Shown: piece after piece, positions 1 to 8,787 of the stretch
How the letters are laid out: every line of letters starts with the position of its first letter
How positions within the stretch are numbered: position 1 is the first letter of the stretch
IMG/VR virus record: IMGVR_UViG_3300036398_001090
Span: 1-37,321 of that record
Origin: a virus
DNA length: 37,321 nucleotides
Strand: one strand, 5' to 3'
Notes under the pieces: model-generated
What the model saw: only the letters and a program-made list of their open reading frames with translations
Told to the model about the DNA's origin: nothing
Database searches by the model: none
Position numbers and translations under genes: made by a program

Positions 1-13
1 GGTCGTCCAAACG
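1..13. repeat. Left copy of 13-bp terminal direct repeat
   Basis: GGTCGTCCAAACG is identical to the last 13 bases of the window. A 13-mer match exactly at both termini is not expected by chance. It fits either a filled-in cohesive end of a lambda-type (cos) phage or an assembly overlap of a circular genome. The nearby terminase genes favour a packaging site here. Confidence 0.75.
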
Positions 14-76
14 CGCAGGCTTTGCCTAGCGTTAGATTCCTAGAACTGGTTTAATGAGACGCATTCGCAATAAGCC

Positions 77-1642
77 ATGACTGACGAACCAAAGCTGTCA
101 ATTCAGATGGCGCAGAGGATCGAATTGTGGCCATTAGATCGACTTAAGCCTTACGAACGAAATGCAAGGACGCATAGCGCGGAACAGGTTGCGCAGATCG
201 CTGCGTCGATCGTGGAGTTTGGTTTCACCAACCCGATCCTGGTTGATTCAGGCGATGGGATCATTGCTGGTCATGGCCGACTGCAGGCCGCGCGTGAGCT
301 TGGCCTGAGCACCGTGCCGGTGGTGGTGCTGGATCACCTGAGTGATCGGCAACGCCGCGCGTATGTGCTGGCTGACAACCAGTTAGCGCTGAACGCTGGA
401 TGGGATCTCGAGTTGCTGCGCACTGAGCTGCAGGATTTGGTGGCGGATGACTTCGATCTGAGCGTGATCGGCTTCAGCGATGAGGAGCTTGAGGATCTGC
501 TGCCTGAGGTGGAGGAGCTGCCGCCTGAGGAGTTGAGCGACGCTGACGCAGTGCCCGAGTTGCCGGCCGATCCTGTCAGCAAACCGGGTGACGTATGGCT
601 GCTGGGAAAGCATCGGGTGATGTGCGGTGACTCGACCGCCATCACTGACGTGGAACGGTTGATGGACGGCAAGAAAGCGCAGCTCATGCACGCCGATCCG
701 CCCTACGGGATGGGCAAGGCATCGGATGGCGTAGCCAATGACAACCTCTACAACGACGACCTCGATAACTTCCAAATGGAATGGTGGGCAACCTTCCGTT
801 CATTCTTGGTCGACAACGCCAGCGCCTACATCTGGGGCAATGCGCCAGAACTATGGCGCCTTTGGTACAAGGCAGGGCTTGGCAGCAGCGAAAAAATGGA
901 GTTGCGAAACCAAATCGTATGGGATAAAAAGGCAATTCCTGGCATGGCTTCGCCTGATTTAACGCAGTATCCGATCGCCAGCGAACATTGCCTGTTCTTT
1001 GCGCTTGGTCAGCAGTTTCGCGGAAACGTCAACCAAGACGGTTACCCACAAGAATGGGACTCTGTTCGCCTTTACCTTGCTGATGAAGCATCCGCCGCCA
1101 AGATCACGCCGCAAGAAATCAAGGATGTTTGTGGCGTGCAAATGTTCAGCCACTGGTTCACGACTTCGCAGTTCACGCTGATACCTGAGAAGCATTACGC
1201 CACTTTGCAGGCAACCTATTCAGGCCGTTTCCTTCGACCTTGGCGCCAGCTCAAGGCAGCGTGGGACAAGGTGAAAAGCATCCCAACGCAAAAGATCCAA
1301 GAAGCCCGCAGCTACTTCGACAACGCGCACGACGTGATGCGCGACGTGTGGGAGTTCGGGCGGGTGACAGGCGAGGAGCGACACGGCCACGCGACACCCA
1401 AGCCGGTGGCGATGATGGAGCGCGTGATGAAGTCGAGCCTGCCAAGCGGTGGCCTGTGCGTCGAGCCGTTTGGTGGCAGCGGCAGCACGCTGATCGGGGC
1501 TGAAGCTGCTGGCCGTGTCTGCTACGCGATGGAGCTGAACCCGGTCTATGTGGACGTCATTGTGAAGCGGTGGCAGGCGTTCACGGGCAAGCGCGCCACG
1601 CTTGAGGCGACAGGTGAGATGTTTCCTGAGGATGCCGCATGA
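77..1642 (+). CDS. ParB-like nuclease domain fused to N6/N4 DNA methyltransferase
   Basis: This 521-residue protein has a ParB/Spo0J-type N-terminal domain at about residues 15-110, with the GIIAGHGRLQAA box near 61-72. An acidic linker (about 140-165) leads to an amino-methyltransferase. The catalytic DPPYG motif is at 207-211 and the AdoMet-binding FGGSGS motif at about 465-470. Motif IV preceding motif I is the beta-class order, which includes adenine-N6 and cytosine-N4 enzymes. About 200 residues between the motifs probably hold the target-recognition part. Such fusions are common in phages and usually modify phage DNA against host restriction; the target site cannot be read from sequence. 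It is the first gene after the putative genome end and overlaps the small terminase by 4 nt (ATGA), so methylation and packaging genes are probably co-expressed. Confidence 0.92.
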   Translation: MTDEPKLSIQMAQRIELWPLDRLKPYERNARTHSAEQVAQIAASIVEFGFTNPILVDSGDGIIAGHGRLQAARELGLSTVPVVVLDHLSDRQRRAYVLADNQLALNAGWDLELLRTELQDLVADDFDLSVIGFSDEELEDLLPEVEELPPEELSDADAVPELPADPVSKPGDVWLLGKHRVMCGDSTAITDVERLMDGKKAQLMHADPPYGMGKASDGVANDNLYNDDLDNFQMEWWATFRSFLVDNASAYIWGNAPELWRLWYKAGLGSSEKMELRNQIVWDKKAIPGMASPDLTQYPIASEHCLFFALGQQFRGNVNQDGYPQEWDSVRLYLADEASAAKITPQEIKDVCGVQMFSHWFTTSQFTLIPEKHYATLQATYSGRFLRPWRQLKAAWDKVKSIPTQKIQEARSYFDNAHDVMRDVWEFGRVTGEERHGHATPKPVAMMERVMKSSLPSGGLCVEPFGGSGSTLIGAEAAGRVCYAMELNPVYVDVIVKRWQAFTGKRATLEATGEMFPEDAA

Positions 1643-2148
1643 ACCTGAAGGAGTATGCGGAGAGCCGGGGCAAGAGCTATCAGACGCTGGCGCGCTGGGC
1701 ACAGGCCGGGAGGCTGACGCAGATCAAGCGTGATGGGAAGGCGTATGTGATCCCGGATCCGCAGGCATTGGATCGAGAGATTGCATCGGTAAAGGCACCT
1801 GACCGTGGTGGTGCATCACCTGGTACGCAGGTGGATGAGAGTCTCCGGAGGCAGCAGGCGGATGAGCGTGCGGTGCCGAGCTTCGCTAGGAGCCGTGCGA
1901 TCCGCGAAGCGTTTGCGGCAAAGCTGAGCGAGCTGGAGTTTAAGCAGCGCAGCGGAAGGCTGGTCGACAAGGCGGAGCTGAAGATGCGGCTGGCGAAGGT
2001 GCATATGGGCGTGCGTGATGCGCTGCGCACGATCCCGGATCGCGTGGCGCCGATCTTGGCCGCTGAGACTGATCAAGCTGCGATCCATGCTTTGCTGCTG
2101 AAGGAAATCGGTCAGGCGCTGGAGGGGCTAAGTGGCAGCACCGATTGA
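1639..2148 (+). CDS. Terminase small subunit (Nu1-like)
   Basis: This 169-residue protein would recognise phage DNA ends for packaging together with the large subunit encoded next. The N-terminal 50 residues form an excisionase/MerR-type winged helix-turn-helix with conserved spacing (YAESRGKSYQTLARWAQAGR, then KAYVIP). A charged helical region at about 95-135 resembles the oligomerisation part of lambda Nu1-type subunits. The start codon overlaps the upstream stop by 4 nt, and the 3' end overlaps the large terminase by 17 nt. The call rests on position and architecture; sequence similarity in this family is low. Confidence 0.8.
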   Translation: MNLKEYAESRGKSYQTLARWAQAGRLTQIKRDGKAYVIPDPQALDREIASVKAPDRGGASPGTQVDESLRRQQADERAVPSFARSRAIREAFAAKLSELEFKQRSGRLVDKAELKMRLAKVHMGVRDALRTIPDRVAPILAAETDQAAIHALLLKEIGQALEGLSGSTD

Positions 2149-4003
2149 CGATCTGATTCATGGCTGCCTCGAGGCATTGCGGTTCGAGCCTGAGCTGACG
2201 GTGAGCCAGTGGGCGGATGCGCATCGGATGCTGAGCGGCAAGGCATCAGCGGAGCCTGGACCGTGGCGAACTGACAGGACGCCTTACCTGAAGGAGATCA
2301 TGGATGAACTGAGCACCACCAGCGCAGTGCAGCGCGTGGTGCTCATGGCTGGCGCACAGCTAGGCAAGACGGAAGCGGGCAGCAACTGGCTCGGCTATGT
2401 GATCGCGCACGCCGGTGGACCGATGCTGATGGTGCAGCCGACTGTCGACATGGCGAAGCGCTTGAGCAAGCAGCGCTTGGAGAGCTTGATCAGCGAAACG
2501 CCGTGCCTGTCAGAGAAGATCGCACCGGCCAGGAGTCGGGACTCGGGCAACACGATGTTCGCCAAGGAGTGGGCGGGCGGGATGATGATTTTGACGGGCG
2601 CCAATAGCGCGACCGGATTGCGGTCTGCGCCTTGTCGTCACATCTTCCTTGACGAGGTGGATGCGTTCCCTACTGATGTGGACGGCGAGGGCGATCCTGT
2701 GACGCTGGCCGAGAGGCGTAGTACGACATTCAGCCGGCGCAAGATCTTCATGACCAGCACGCCGACGGTGAAGGAGTTTAGCCGGATCGAATCGGAGTTT
2801 CTGCTGAGTGATCAGCGGCGGTACTTCTGCCCATGCCCGAGTTGTGGGGCGATGCAGTGGTTGAAATGGCCGCAGTTGAAATGGGATGACAACGAACCGA
2901 GCACGGTGCTGTATGAGTGCGAGCACTGCAAGGATCGTTTTAATGAGTCTCATAAGACTCAAATGTTGACGGCTGGGCGATGGATGTCTACTGCGCCAGG
3001 CGACGGCAAAACCGCCGGCTTCCATCTGTCGTCGCTCTATAGCCCATTGGGATGGAAAAGCTGGGAGGAGATCGTCGAGGACTTTCTGCGCAGCAAGGGT
3101 GACGCGCCGCGGCTGAAGACCTGGGTCAACACCGTGCTTGGTGAGACATGGGAGGAGGACTATGCAAGCAAGGTGAGCGCCGATGGATTGATGGGGCGAT
3201 GCGAGCACTACGAGGCTGGCATTATCCCCGAGGGTGGTTTGGCTCTGACGGTTGGCGTCGACGTACAAGACAACCGCCTCGCGATCAGTGTCTGGGCGTG
3301 GGGGCGTGAGGAGGAGGGATGGCTGATTGACCATCAGGAGATCTACGGCGATCCGAGTCGCGCTGAGCTGTGGAAGCAGCTCGATGAGCTGGCGCTGAAG
3401 GAATGGGAGCACAGCAGCGGGGGCAAGCTGCGGCCTGATGTGGTGGCAGTCGATAGCGGCGGCCATTTCTCGGCGGAGGTGTATCAGTACGCGCGCGAGC
3501 GTGGGCGGCAGGGTGTGATTGCCATCAAGGGCGCCAGCCAGCGGGCAAAGCCACCGATCAGCAAGCCGAGCAAGGTGGACGTGAACTACAAGGGCAAGAC
3601 GCTGAAGCGTGGGGCATTGTTGTATTCGGTCGGTACCGACACGATCAAGACCACGCTGTTCGGTCGTCTGAAGCACAACGAAGTTGGAGCTGGCTACCTG
3701 CACTTCCACATGCAGGCCACCTCCGAGTATTTCGAGCAGCTGACTGCTGAAAAGCAGGTGCTGCGCTACAACCGTTCAGGCTTCCCGACGCGCGAGTGGG
3801 TGAAGAAGGCAAGCGCACGAAACGAGGCGCTCGATACGTTGGTCTATTCGTATGCAGGATTGAACCTGATGTATCAGCGCTACGACAGAAGAACCATTTG
3901 GGATCAGCTTGAAAAACGACTAGAACTGGCGCGCCACCCGGAGCTAAGATCGAGGAAGCAGCCTGCGCCTGCGGCTGGTCCCGGATTCGTGAGCAACTGG
4001 TAG
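2132..4003 (+). CDS. Terminase large subunit, lambda gpA family
   Basis: This is the packaging ATPase and nuclease that cuts concatemeric DNA and pumps it into the prohead. At 623 residues it has the usual size for the GpA family. The nucleotide-binding loop GAQLGKT is at about 74-80, and the Walker B-like strand LDEVDAFP begins at about 173. A Cys-rich segment near 230-270 (CPCPSCG, then CEHC) matches the zinc-ribbon-like insertion of this family. The C-terminal nuclease part has acidic strands VGVDVQDN and VAVDSGG. The start is GTG, chosen because a strong GGAGGGG ribosome site lies 4 bases upstream and the frame has no better start. Lambda-type gpA enzymes make short 5' cohesive ends, which fits the 13-bp terminal repeat. 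Confidence 0.96.
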   Translation: MAAPIDDLIHGCLEALRFEPELTVSQWADAHRMLSGKASAEPGPWRTDRTPYLKEIMDELSTTSAVQRVVLMAGAQLGKTEAGSNWLGYVIAHAGGPMLMVQPTVDMAKRLSKQRLESLISETPCLSEKIAPARSRDSGNTMFAKEWAGGMMILTGANSATGLRSAPCRHIFLDEVDAFPTDVDGEGDPVTLAERRSTTFSRRKIFMTSTPTVKEFSRIESEFLLSDQRRYFCPCPSCGAMQWLKWPQLKWDDNEPSTVLYECEHCKDRFNESHKTQMLTAGRWMSTAPGDGKTAGFHLSSLYSPLGWKSWEEIVEDFLRSKGDAPRLKTWVNTVLGETWEEDYASKVSADGLMGRCEHYEAGIIPEGGLALTVGVDVQDNRLAISVWAWGREEEGWLIDHQEIYGDPSRAELWKQLDELALKEWEHSSGGKLRPDVVAVDSGGHFSAEVYQYARERGRQGVIAIKGASQRAKPPISKPSKVDVNYKGKTLKRGALLYSVGTDTIKTTLFGRLKHNEVGAGYLHFHMQATSEYFEQLTAEKQVLRYNRSGFPTREWVKKASARNEALDTLVYSYAGLNLMYQRYDRRTIWDQLEKRLELARHPELRSRKQPAPAAGPGFVSNW

Positions 4004-4006
4004 GCC

Positions 4007-4576
4007 GTGAACATCCCGAGCGAGATCAGAGCAGGCGACACGATCCAGTGGCGGGACGTTGAGGGCGTGGACAACCTTGGCAACACTGTGAGCAGTGCTG
4101 CCTATACGTTGACCTACTACCTGCGGTTCAACGCCGCTAGCGAAGGCGCGACGGTGGTCGGCACTGCGTATGGCACCGGCTGGGAGTTCAGCATCGCCGC
4201 GGCCACCAGCGCTGGGTTCGATGCTGGCACTTGGTACTGGCAGGCGGTTGCGACCAAGACTGGCAGCACGATCACACTGGGCAGTGGCCAGCTCACGGTG
4301 CTGGCAGCACTGAGCTACTCGGGCACACCGGCAGCGCTGGATGGACGGTCGCAGGCGCAGAAGGATCTCGACGCGGTGCAGGCAGCGATACGCGCGATCG
4401 TCTCCGGCGGGGTGGTCAAGGAATACACGATCGGGAATCGGAGCCTGAAGAAGTACGACATGAAGGACTTGTTGGAATTAGAGAGCAAACTGAAGGCTGA
4501 GGTGAAGCGCGAGCAGATGGCGGACTTGATCGCCAACGGCCTGGGCAACCCCCACAATCTGTTCGTGAGGTTCTGA
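4007..4576 (+). CDS. Head-tail joining protein gpW-like with N-terminal beta domain
   Basis: This 189-residue protein lies between the large terminase and the portal, exactly where lambda keeps W. Residues from about 120 to the end resemble gpW: a helix with DLDAVQAAIRAIVSGG, a beta hairpin (KEYTIGNRSLKKYD), a second helix and a short hydrophobic tail (HNLFVRF). gpW plugs the portal after packaging and is normally about 68 residues. The extra first ~105 residues read as an immunoglobulin-like beta sandwich (AGDTIQWRD, then GTWYWQAVATKTG and a final strand). I infer a fusion in which the beta domain is exposed at the neck or on the capsid. The start is GTG, 3 bases after the upstream stop. Confidence 0.75.
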   Translation: MNIPSEIRAGDTIQWRDVEGVDNLGNTVSSAAYTLTYYLRFNAASEGATVVGTAYGTGWEFSIAAATSAGFDAGTWYWQAVATKTGSTITLGSGQLTVLAALSYSGTPAALDGRSQAQKDLDAVQAAIRAIVSGGVVKEYTIGNRSLKKYDMKDLLELESKLKAEVKREQMADLIANGLGNPHNLFVRF

Positions 4577-4577
4577 G

Positions 4578-6158
4578 ATGGGACTGAGGACTCGACTGTT
4601 TAAGGCGATGGGGTTCGAGCCGGTACGGCCGCGGCAGCGTGCGTATCAGGGCGCGCGCGTTAGCCGGTTGACGGCTGACTGGGTGACCAGTGGCACCAGC
4701 GCCGATAGCGAGATCAAGTCGAGCTTTAAGAGTTTGCGCAACCGTGCGCGGCAGTTGTGCCGCGATAACGACTATGCGCGGCAGGCGGTCCGATCAATCC
4801 AGAACAACGTGATCGGGCATGGTATCCGCCATCAGGGGCAGGTGCGGATGCAGCGCGGCGGGCGACTGGATGAGACGGTGAACGGCCGCATCCATGAGGA
4901 ATGGGAGCGGTGGATGCATAAGAGTCGCTGTGATGTGAGCGGCCTGCTCGGCTTCCACGATATGGAGCGCCTGCTGGTGCGCAGCTTGGCGGAATCGGGC
5001 GAGGTGTTCATCCGCATGATTAAGCGGCCATTCGGCGATAGCCGGGTGCCGTTCGCGCTGCAGGTGCTCGAGGCGGATTACCTGATTGATGACGACGTGC
5101 CGCAGGCCAAGGATGGCAACACGGTGCGGATGGGCATCGAGGTGGATCAGTACCTGCGGCCGCAGGCGTATCACTTCTATGCCAACCATCCTGGCGATAC
5201 CTATGCGGGCAATGCGCGCACGAATGGCCGCCGGATCCGGGTGCCTGCTGATGAGGTGATCCATCTGTTCATCCCGGAGCGGCCTGGCCAGACCAGGGGC
5301 GTGACATGGTTCGCCTCGGCGCTGATGCGGCTGCACATGCTGCAGGGTTATGAGGAGGCGGAGGTGGTCCGCGCACGGGCGAGCAGCGCACTGATGGGAT
5401 TCATCAGCAGTCCCGAGGGCGAGCTGGTGGGCGATGAGGTTTATGAAGGGGAGCGCGTTAGTGAGTTTCAGCCGGGCGTCTTCAAGTATCTGCAGCCCGG
5501 CGAGAGCGTGACGGTGCCGGACCTGAACGCTCCTGATGGGCAGCTTGAGCCGTTCACGCGCTCGATGCTGCGTGCGGTGGCTGCTGGTGTCGGCGTTTCG
5601 TTTGAGAGCATCAGCAAGAACTTCTCAGAGAGCAACTACAGCAGTAGCCGGCTGAGCCTGCTGGATGAGCGCGATACGTTCCGCGTGCTGCAGCGCTACA
5701 TGATCGAGAACTTCCATCAGCCGGTGTTCGAGGCTTGGCTTGAGATGGCCGTGCTGAGTGGTGCGCTGAGCCTCCCTGGATACGAGAGCAACCCTGATCG
5801 ATATCGTGCTAGCCGCTGGGTGCCCCGGAGCTGGGACTGGGTGGATCCGCAGAAGGAGGTGGATGCTTACAAGACGGCGGTGCGGTGTGGCTTTAAGACA
5901 CTCGGCCAAGTGATTGCTGAGCAGGGCGGTGATCTTGAGGATGTGCTGGTGGCGCGTCAGGCGGAGCTGGCAATGCTCGATGAGCTGGACATTGTGACTG
6001 ACACCGACCCGAGCGAGGTGACCGAGGGTGGTGCGGTGCAGGCTGCTATGCCGATGGGTGCGACGCCAGCGTTTGAGGACACCGAGGCACCAGTTGAGGA
6101 GGAGGAATATGAGGAGCTGTCTGTGCTCGAGGATCCGACCGAGGCGCCTGAGGATTGA
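4578..6158 (+). CDS. Portal protein, lambda gpB family
   Basis: The portal forms the dodecameric DNA channel at one capsid vertex and docks the terminase. Its 526 residues match the lambda-type portal family in length and features: an N-terminal R/Q-rich segment, RQLCRDNDYARQAVRSIQNNVIG near 55-80, the conserved VLEADYLIDDD region, VIHLFIPERPGQTRGVTWFASAL around 220-245, and SFESISKNFSESNYSSSR near 335-355, where lambda-type portals are strongly conserved. The C-terminal 40 residues are very acidic and probably disordered. The stop overlaps the next gene by one base (TGATG). Confidence 0.96.
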   Translation: MGLRTRLFKAMGFEPVRPRQRAYQGARVSRLTADWVTSGTSADSEIKSSFKSLRNRARQLCRDNDYARQAVRSIQNNVIGHGIRHQGQVRMQRGGRLDETVNGRIHEEWERWMHKSRCDVSGLLGFHDMERLLVRSLAESGEVFIRMIKRPFGDSRVPFALQVLEADYLIDDDVPQAKDGNTVRMGIEVDQYLRPQAYHFYANHPGDTYAGNARTNGRRIRVPADEVIHLFIPERPGQTRGVTWFASALMRLHMLQGYEEAEVVRARASSALMGFISSPEGELVGDEVYEGERVSEFQPGVFKYLQPGESVTVPDLNAPDGQLEPFTRSMLRAVAAGVGVSFESISKNFSESNYSSSRLSLLDERDTFRVLQRYMIENFHQPVFEAWLEMAVLSGALSLPGYESNPDRYRASRWVPRSWDWVDPQKEVDAYKTAVRCGFKTLGQVIAEQGGDLEDVLVARQAELAMLDELDIVTDTDPSEVTEGGAVQAAMPMGATPAFEDTEAPVEEEEYEELSVLEDPTEAPED

Positions 6159-8785
6159 TGGCAACGATCGAGGGACAGGAGATCGACCTGATGCCCACGG
6201 AAGGCATGAAGGAGGAGGCGCAGCGCTACCGGGACTGGAAGGCTGAGGGGCGCGATGGCGGCACTGAGGTGGCGGCCGCGCGAGCTGGGCAGATCCTCGG
6301 CGGTGATGAGTTGAGCGCCGACACGGTGATCACGATGGCGGCATGGTTCGCCCGGCATGAGGTGGATAAGCAGGGCGAAGGATTCAGCCCTGGCGAGGAT
6401 GGCTATCCATCGCCTGGACGTGTGGCATGGGCGGCATGGGGCGGAGATGCTGGCCAGGAATGGGCTACATCCAAGGCCGATAGAATCAAGGCATTACAAG
6501 AAAGAAGCGCCGTGGACTTAGAGCGCCCCTATCCGAATGAACATGCTGCTCGGCTGACCGATCCCGAGCAATATGATTCGTTACGTCGAGAGAACGATGC
6601 GGGCGGCTCAGGCATTGACTTCATCTACGGGATCAAGGAAGGAACGTCTGAGATTCAGGCGATCCGGTTCCGTAGCTCGCAATTCACGCCCGCTGAGGCG
6701 CGTGAATGGCTGGCCGAGCATGACTTCGATCCGATCGAGTTTGAGGAAGCCACCGGCGATGGTGAAGTCGATCGTGCTGCAGCGGGCGAATTGAGTGAGG
6801 GCGACTTCGTGCAATGGGATTCGAGCGGCGGCACTGCCCGCGGCCGGATCGAGCATGTGATGCGTGAAGGCACGCTGGGCGTACCCGACACCGAGTTCAG
6901 CATTGAGGCCAGCGCCGAGGATCCTGCTGCTCTGATCCGCATCTACCGCGAAGGCGATGAAGGCTGGGAGGCGACCGAGACACTGGTCGGCCATAAGTTC
7001 TCGACGCTCACCAAGATCGCGGCACTGCGCAGCCTGACCGGCAAGTATCAGCGTGCTGAGCTGACCAGCTTCGATGAGGTGGAGGATCGGACCTACGAGT
7101 TCCCCTTCAGCTCCGAGTATCCGGTCGCTCGATACTTCGGCAATGAGATCCTGAGCCATGAAGGCAAGGCTGCTGATCTGAGCCGCTTGAACGATGGTGC
7201 GCCGCTGCTGTTCAACCACAACCCTGACAAAGTGATCGGTGTGGTTGAGCGGGCATACATCGACGGGTCAAAGCGTCGTGGCTATGCCCGTGTGCGGTTT
7301 AGCCGCAACCCATTCGCTCAGGAGATCTTGAGCGATGTGAAGGATGGCGTTCTTCGGAATGTCTCCTTCGGCTACTCCATCGACAAAATGGAGGAGCGTG
7401 GCAGTGGCGATTATGTCGCTACTGCTTGGTCTCCTTACGAGATCAGCGTTGTCTCGGTGCCGGCTGACCCCGGTGTCGGGATTGGCCGATCGCTTGAGGA
7501 TGACACTGCTGCTTCGGCAGCACCAACACCCGATCCCATTCCTTCAATGGAAAACACCACCCCCGATCTGGCCGTGGTGCGTGCTGAAGCCGCCGAGGCT
7601 GAGCGCGCCCGCATCTCAGATATCACCTCCCTGTGCTCTAAGCACGGCATGGAGGATCTTGGCCGGCAAATGGTCGAGTCTGGTCGTTCAATCGATGAGG
7701 CTCGTGCTGCTGTCCTCGACAAGCTCAACATTCCCCAGGAGACCGTGACCATGCAGGCCGCCGACATTGGCCTCAGCGAGAAGGAGAGCCGCAGCTTCTC
7801 CTTCCTGCGTGCCATCAACTATCTGTCCAACCCGACCGACCGTGCTGCCCGCGAGGCCGCTGCGTTCGAGATCGAGGCTTCCGAAGCTGCTGCTGCCAAG
7901 CTCGGCCGTCAGTCCCGTGGCATCACCATCCCCCAGGATGTGCTGCGTCGTGACCTGAACGTCGGCACCGCTTCCGCCGGCGGCAACCTGGTTGCTACCG
8001 ATCTGGACGCCGGTTCGTTCATCGACCTGCTCCGTAACGCTTCCGCCCTGGATCAAGCTGGCGCCACCGTGCTGACCGGCCTGACCGGCAACGTGGCTAT
8101 CCCCCGCCAGTCCGGCGCTGCTACCGCTTACTGGGTGGCTGAGTCCGGCTCCCCCACCGAGTCCCAGCAGACCGTCGACCAGGTGAGTCTGGTACCCCGC
8201 ACCGTGGCGGCCTACACAGACTTCAGCAGGCGCCTGATGATCCAGTCCTCCATCGACGTGGAGAACATGGTGCGCAGCGATTTGGCCAGCGTGATCGCTC
8301 TGAAGATCGACGCCGCCGGCCTGTATGGCACCGGCTCCAACAGCGAGCCTCTGGGTCTGAAGAACACCACCGGCATTGGCACCGAGGACTTCGCCGCTGA
8401 TGCTCCTACCTTCACCGAAGTGGTGAACCTCGAGAGCGACGTGGCTACCGCCAATGCTCTGCTGGGTACCCCTGTGTACCTGATGAACGCCACCATGCGT
8501 GGCTACCTCAAGACCACGAAGAAGGACGCCGGCTCTGGCATCTTCATCATGGAGAACGGTGAGGTGAACGGCTACCGCGGTGTGCTGTCCAACCAAGTTG
8601 CTGCTGGCGATCTGTGGTTCGGCAACTTCGCCGACCTGATCATCGGCTACTTCTCTGGCCTCGACCTGATGGTGGACCCCTACACCCACAGCACCAGCGG
8701 CACCGTCCGCGTTGTGGCGATGCAGGACTGCGATATCGCAATCCGCCATCCTGAGTCCTTCAGCCGCGGCAACAACACCCTCTGA
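6158..8785 (+). CDS. Five-module prohead protease and major capsid polyprotein
   Basis: This 875-residue protein carries, in order: a small helical domain (about 1-115; GGTEVAAARA and SPGRVAWAAWGGDAG) often seen beside phage head proteases; a domain of about 80 residues with NDAGGSGIDFIYGIK; a Hva1/Tudor-like SH3 barrel (about 208-285; GDFVQWDSSGG to VGHKFSTL); an HK97-type prohead protease (about 310-445) with likely His in LLFNHN and Ser in NVSFGY; a helical delta/scaffold-like region (about 465-590); and an HK97-fold major capsid protein (about 597-875; TASAGGNLVATDL). The protease should mature the shell by cutting near the delta-capsid junction. ATG at 6158 is preferred over TTG at 6155 because GAGG lies 4 bases upstream. 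Codon use changes near 7547 (a Met-Glu-Asn start-like site), so internal initiation of the capsid part is possible. Confidence 0.93.
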   Translation: MATIEGQEIDLMPTEGMKEEAQRYRDWKAEGRDGGTEVAAARAGQILGGDELSADTVITMAAWFARHEVDKQGEGFSPGEDGYPSPGRVAWAAWGGDAGQEWATSKADRIKALQERSAVDLERPYPNEHAARLTDPEQYDSLRRENDAGGSGIDFIYGIKEGTSEIQAIRFRSSQFTPAEAREWLAEHDFDPIEFEEATGDGEVDRAAAGELSEGDFVQWDSSGGTARGRIEHVMREGTLGVPDTEFSIEASAEDPAALIRIYREGDEGWEATETLVGHKFSTLTKIAALRSLTGKYQRAELTSFDEVEDRTYEFPFSSEYPVARYFGNEILSHEGKAADLSRLNDGAPLLFNHNPDKVIGVVERAYIDGSKRRGYARVRFSRNPFAQEILSDVKDGVLRNVSFGYSIDKMEERGSGDYVATAWSPYEISVVSVPADPGVGIGRSLEDDTAASAAPTPDPIPSMENTTPDLAVVRAEAAEAERARISDITSLCSKHGMEDLGRQMVESGRSIDEARAAVLDKLNIPQETVTMQAADIGLSEKESRSFSFLRAINYLSNPTDRAAREAAAFEIEASEAAAAKLGRQSRGITIPQDVLRRDLNVGTASAGGNLVATDLDAGSFIDLLRNASALDQAGATVLTGLTGNVAIPRQSGAATAYWVAESGSPTESQQTVDQVSLVPRTVAAYTDFSRRLMIQSSIDVENMVRSDLASVIALKIDAAGLYGTGSNSEPLGLKNTTGIGTEDFAADAPTFTEVVNLESDVATANALLGTPVYLMNATMRGYLKTTKKDAGSGIFIMENGEVNGYRGVLSNQVAAGDLWFGNFADLIIGYFSGLDLMVDPYTHSTSGTVRVVAMQDCDIAIRHPESFSRGNNTL

Positions 8786-8787
8786 TC

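Noticed and set aside
2510-3709. 399-codon leftward frame opposite the large terminase
   Set aside because: It is a mirror of GC-rich codons of a certain terminase gene; the product is His/Arg/Leu-rich with no domain.
7688-8749. 353-codon leftward frame opposite the capsid domain
   Set aside because: Shadow of the highly biased capsid codons; the translated protein is a low-complexity Gly/His/Val sequence.
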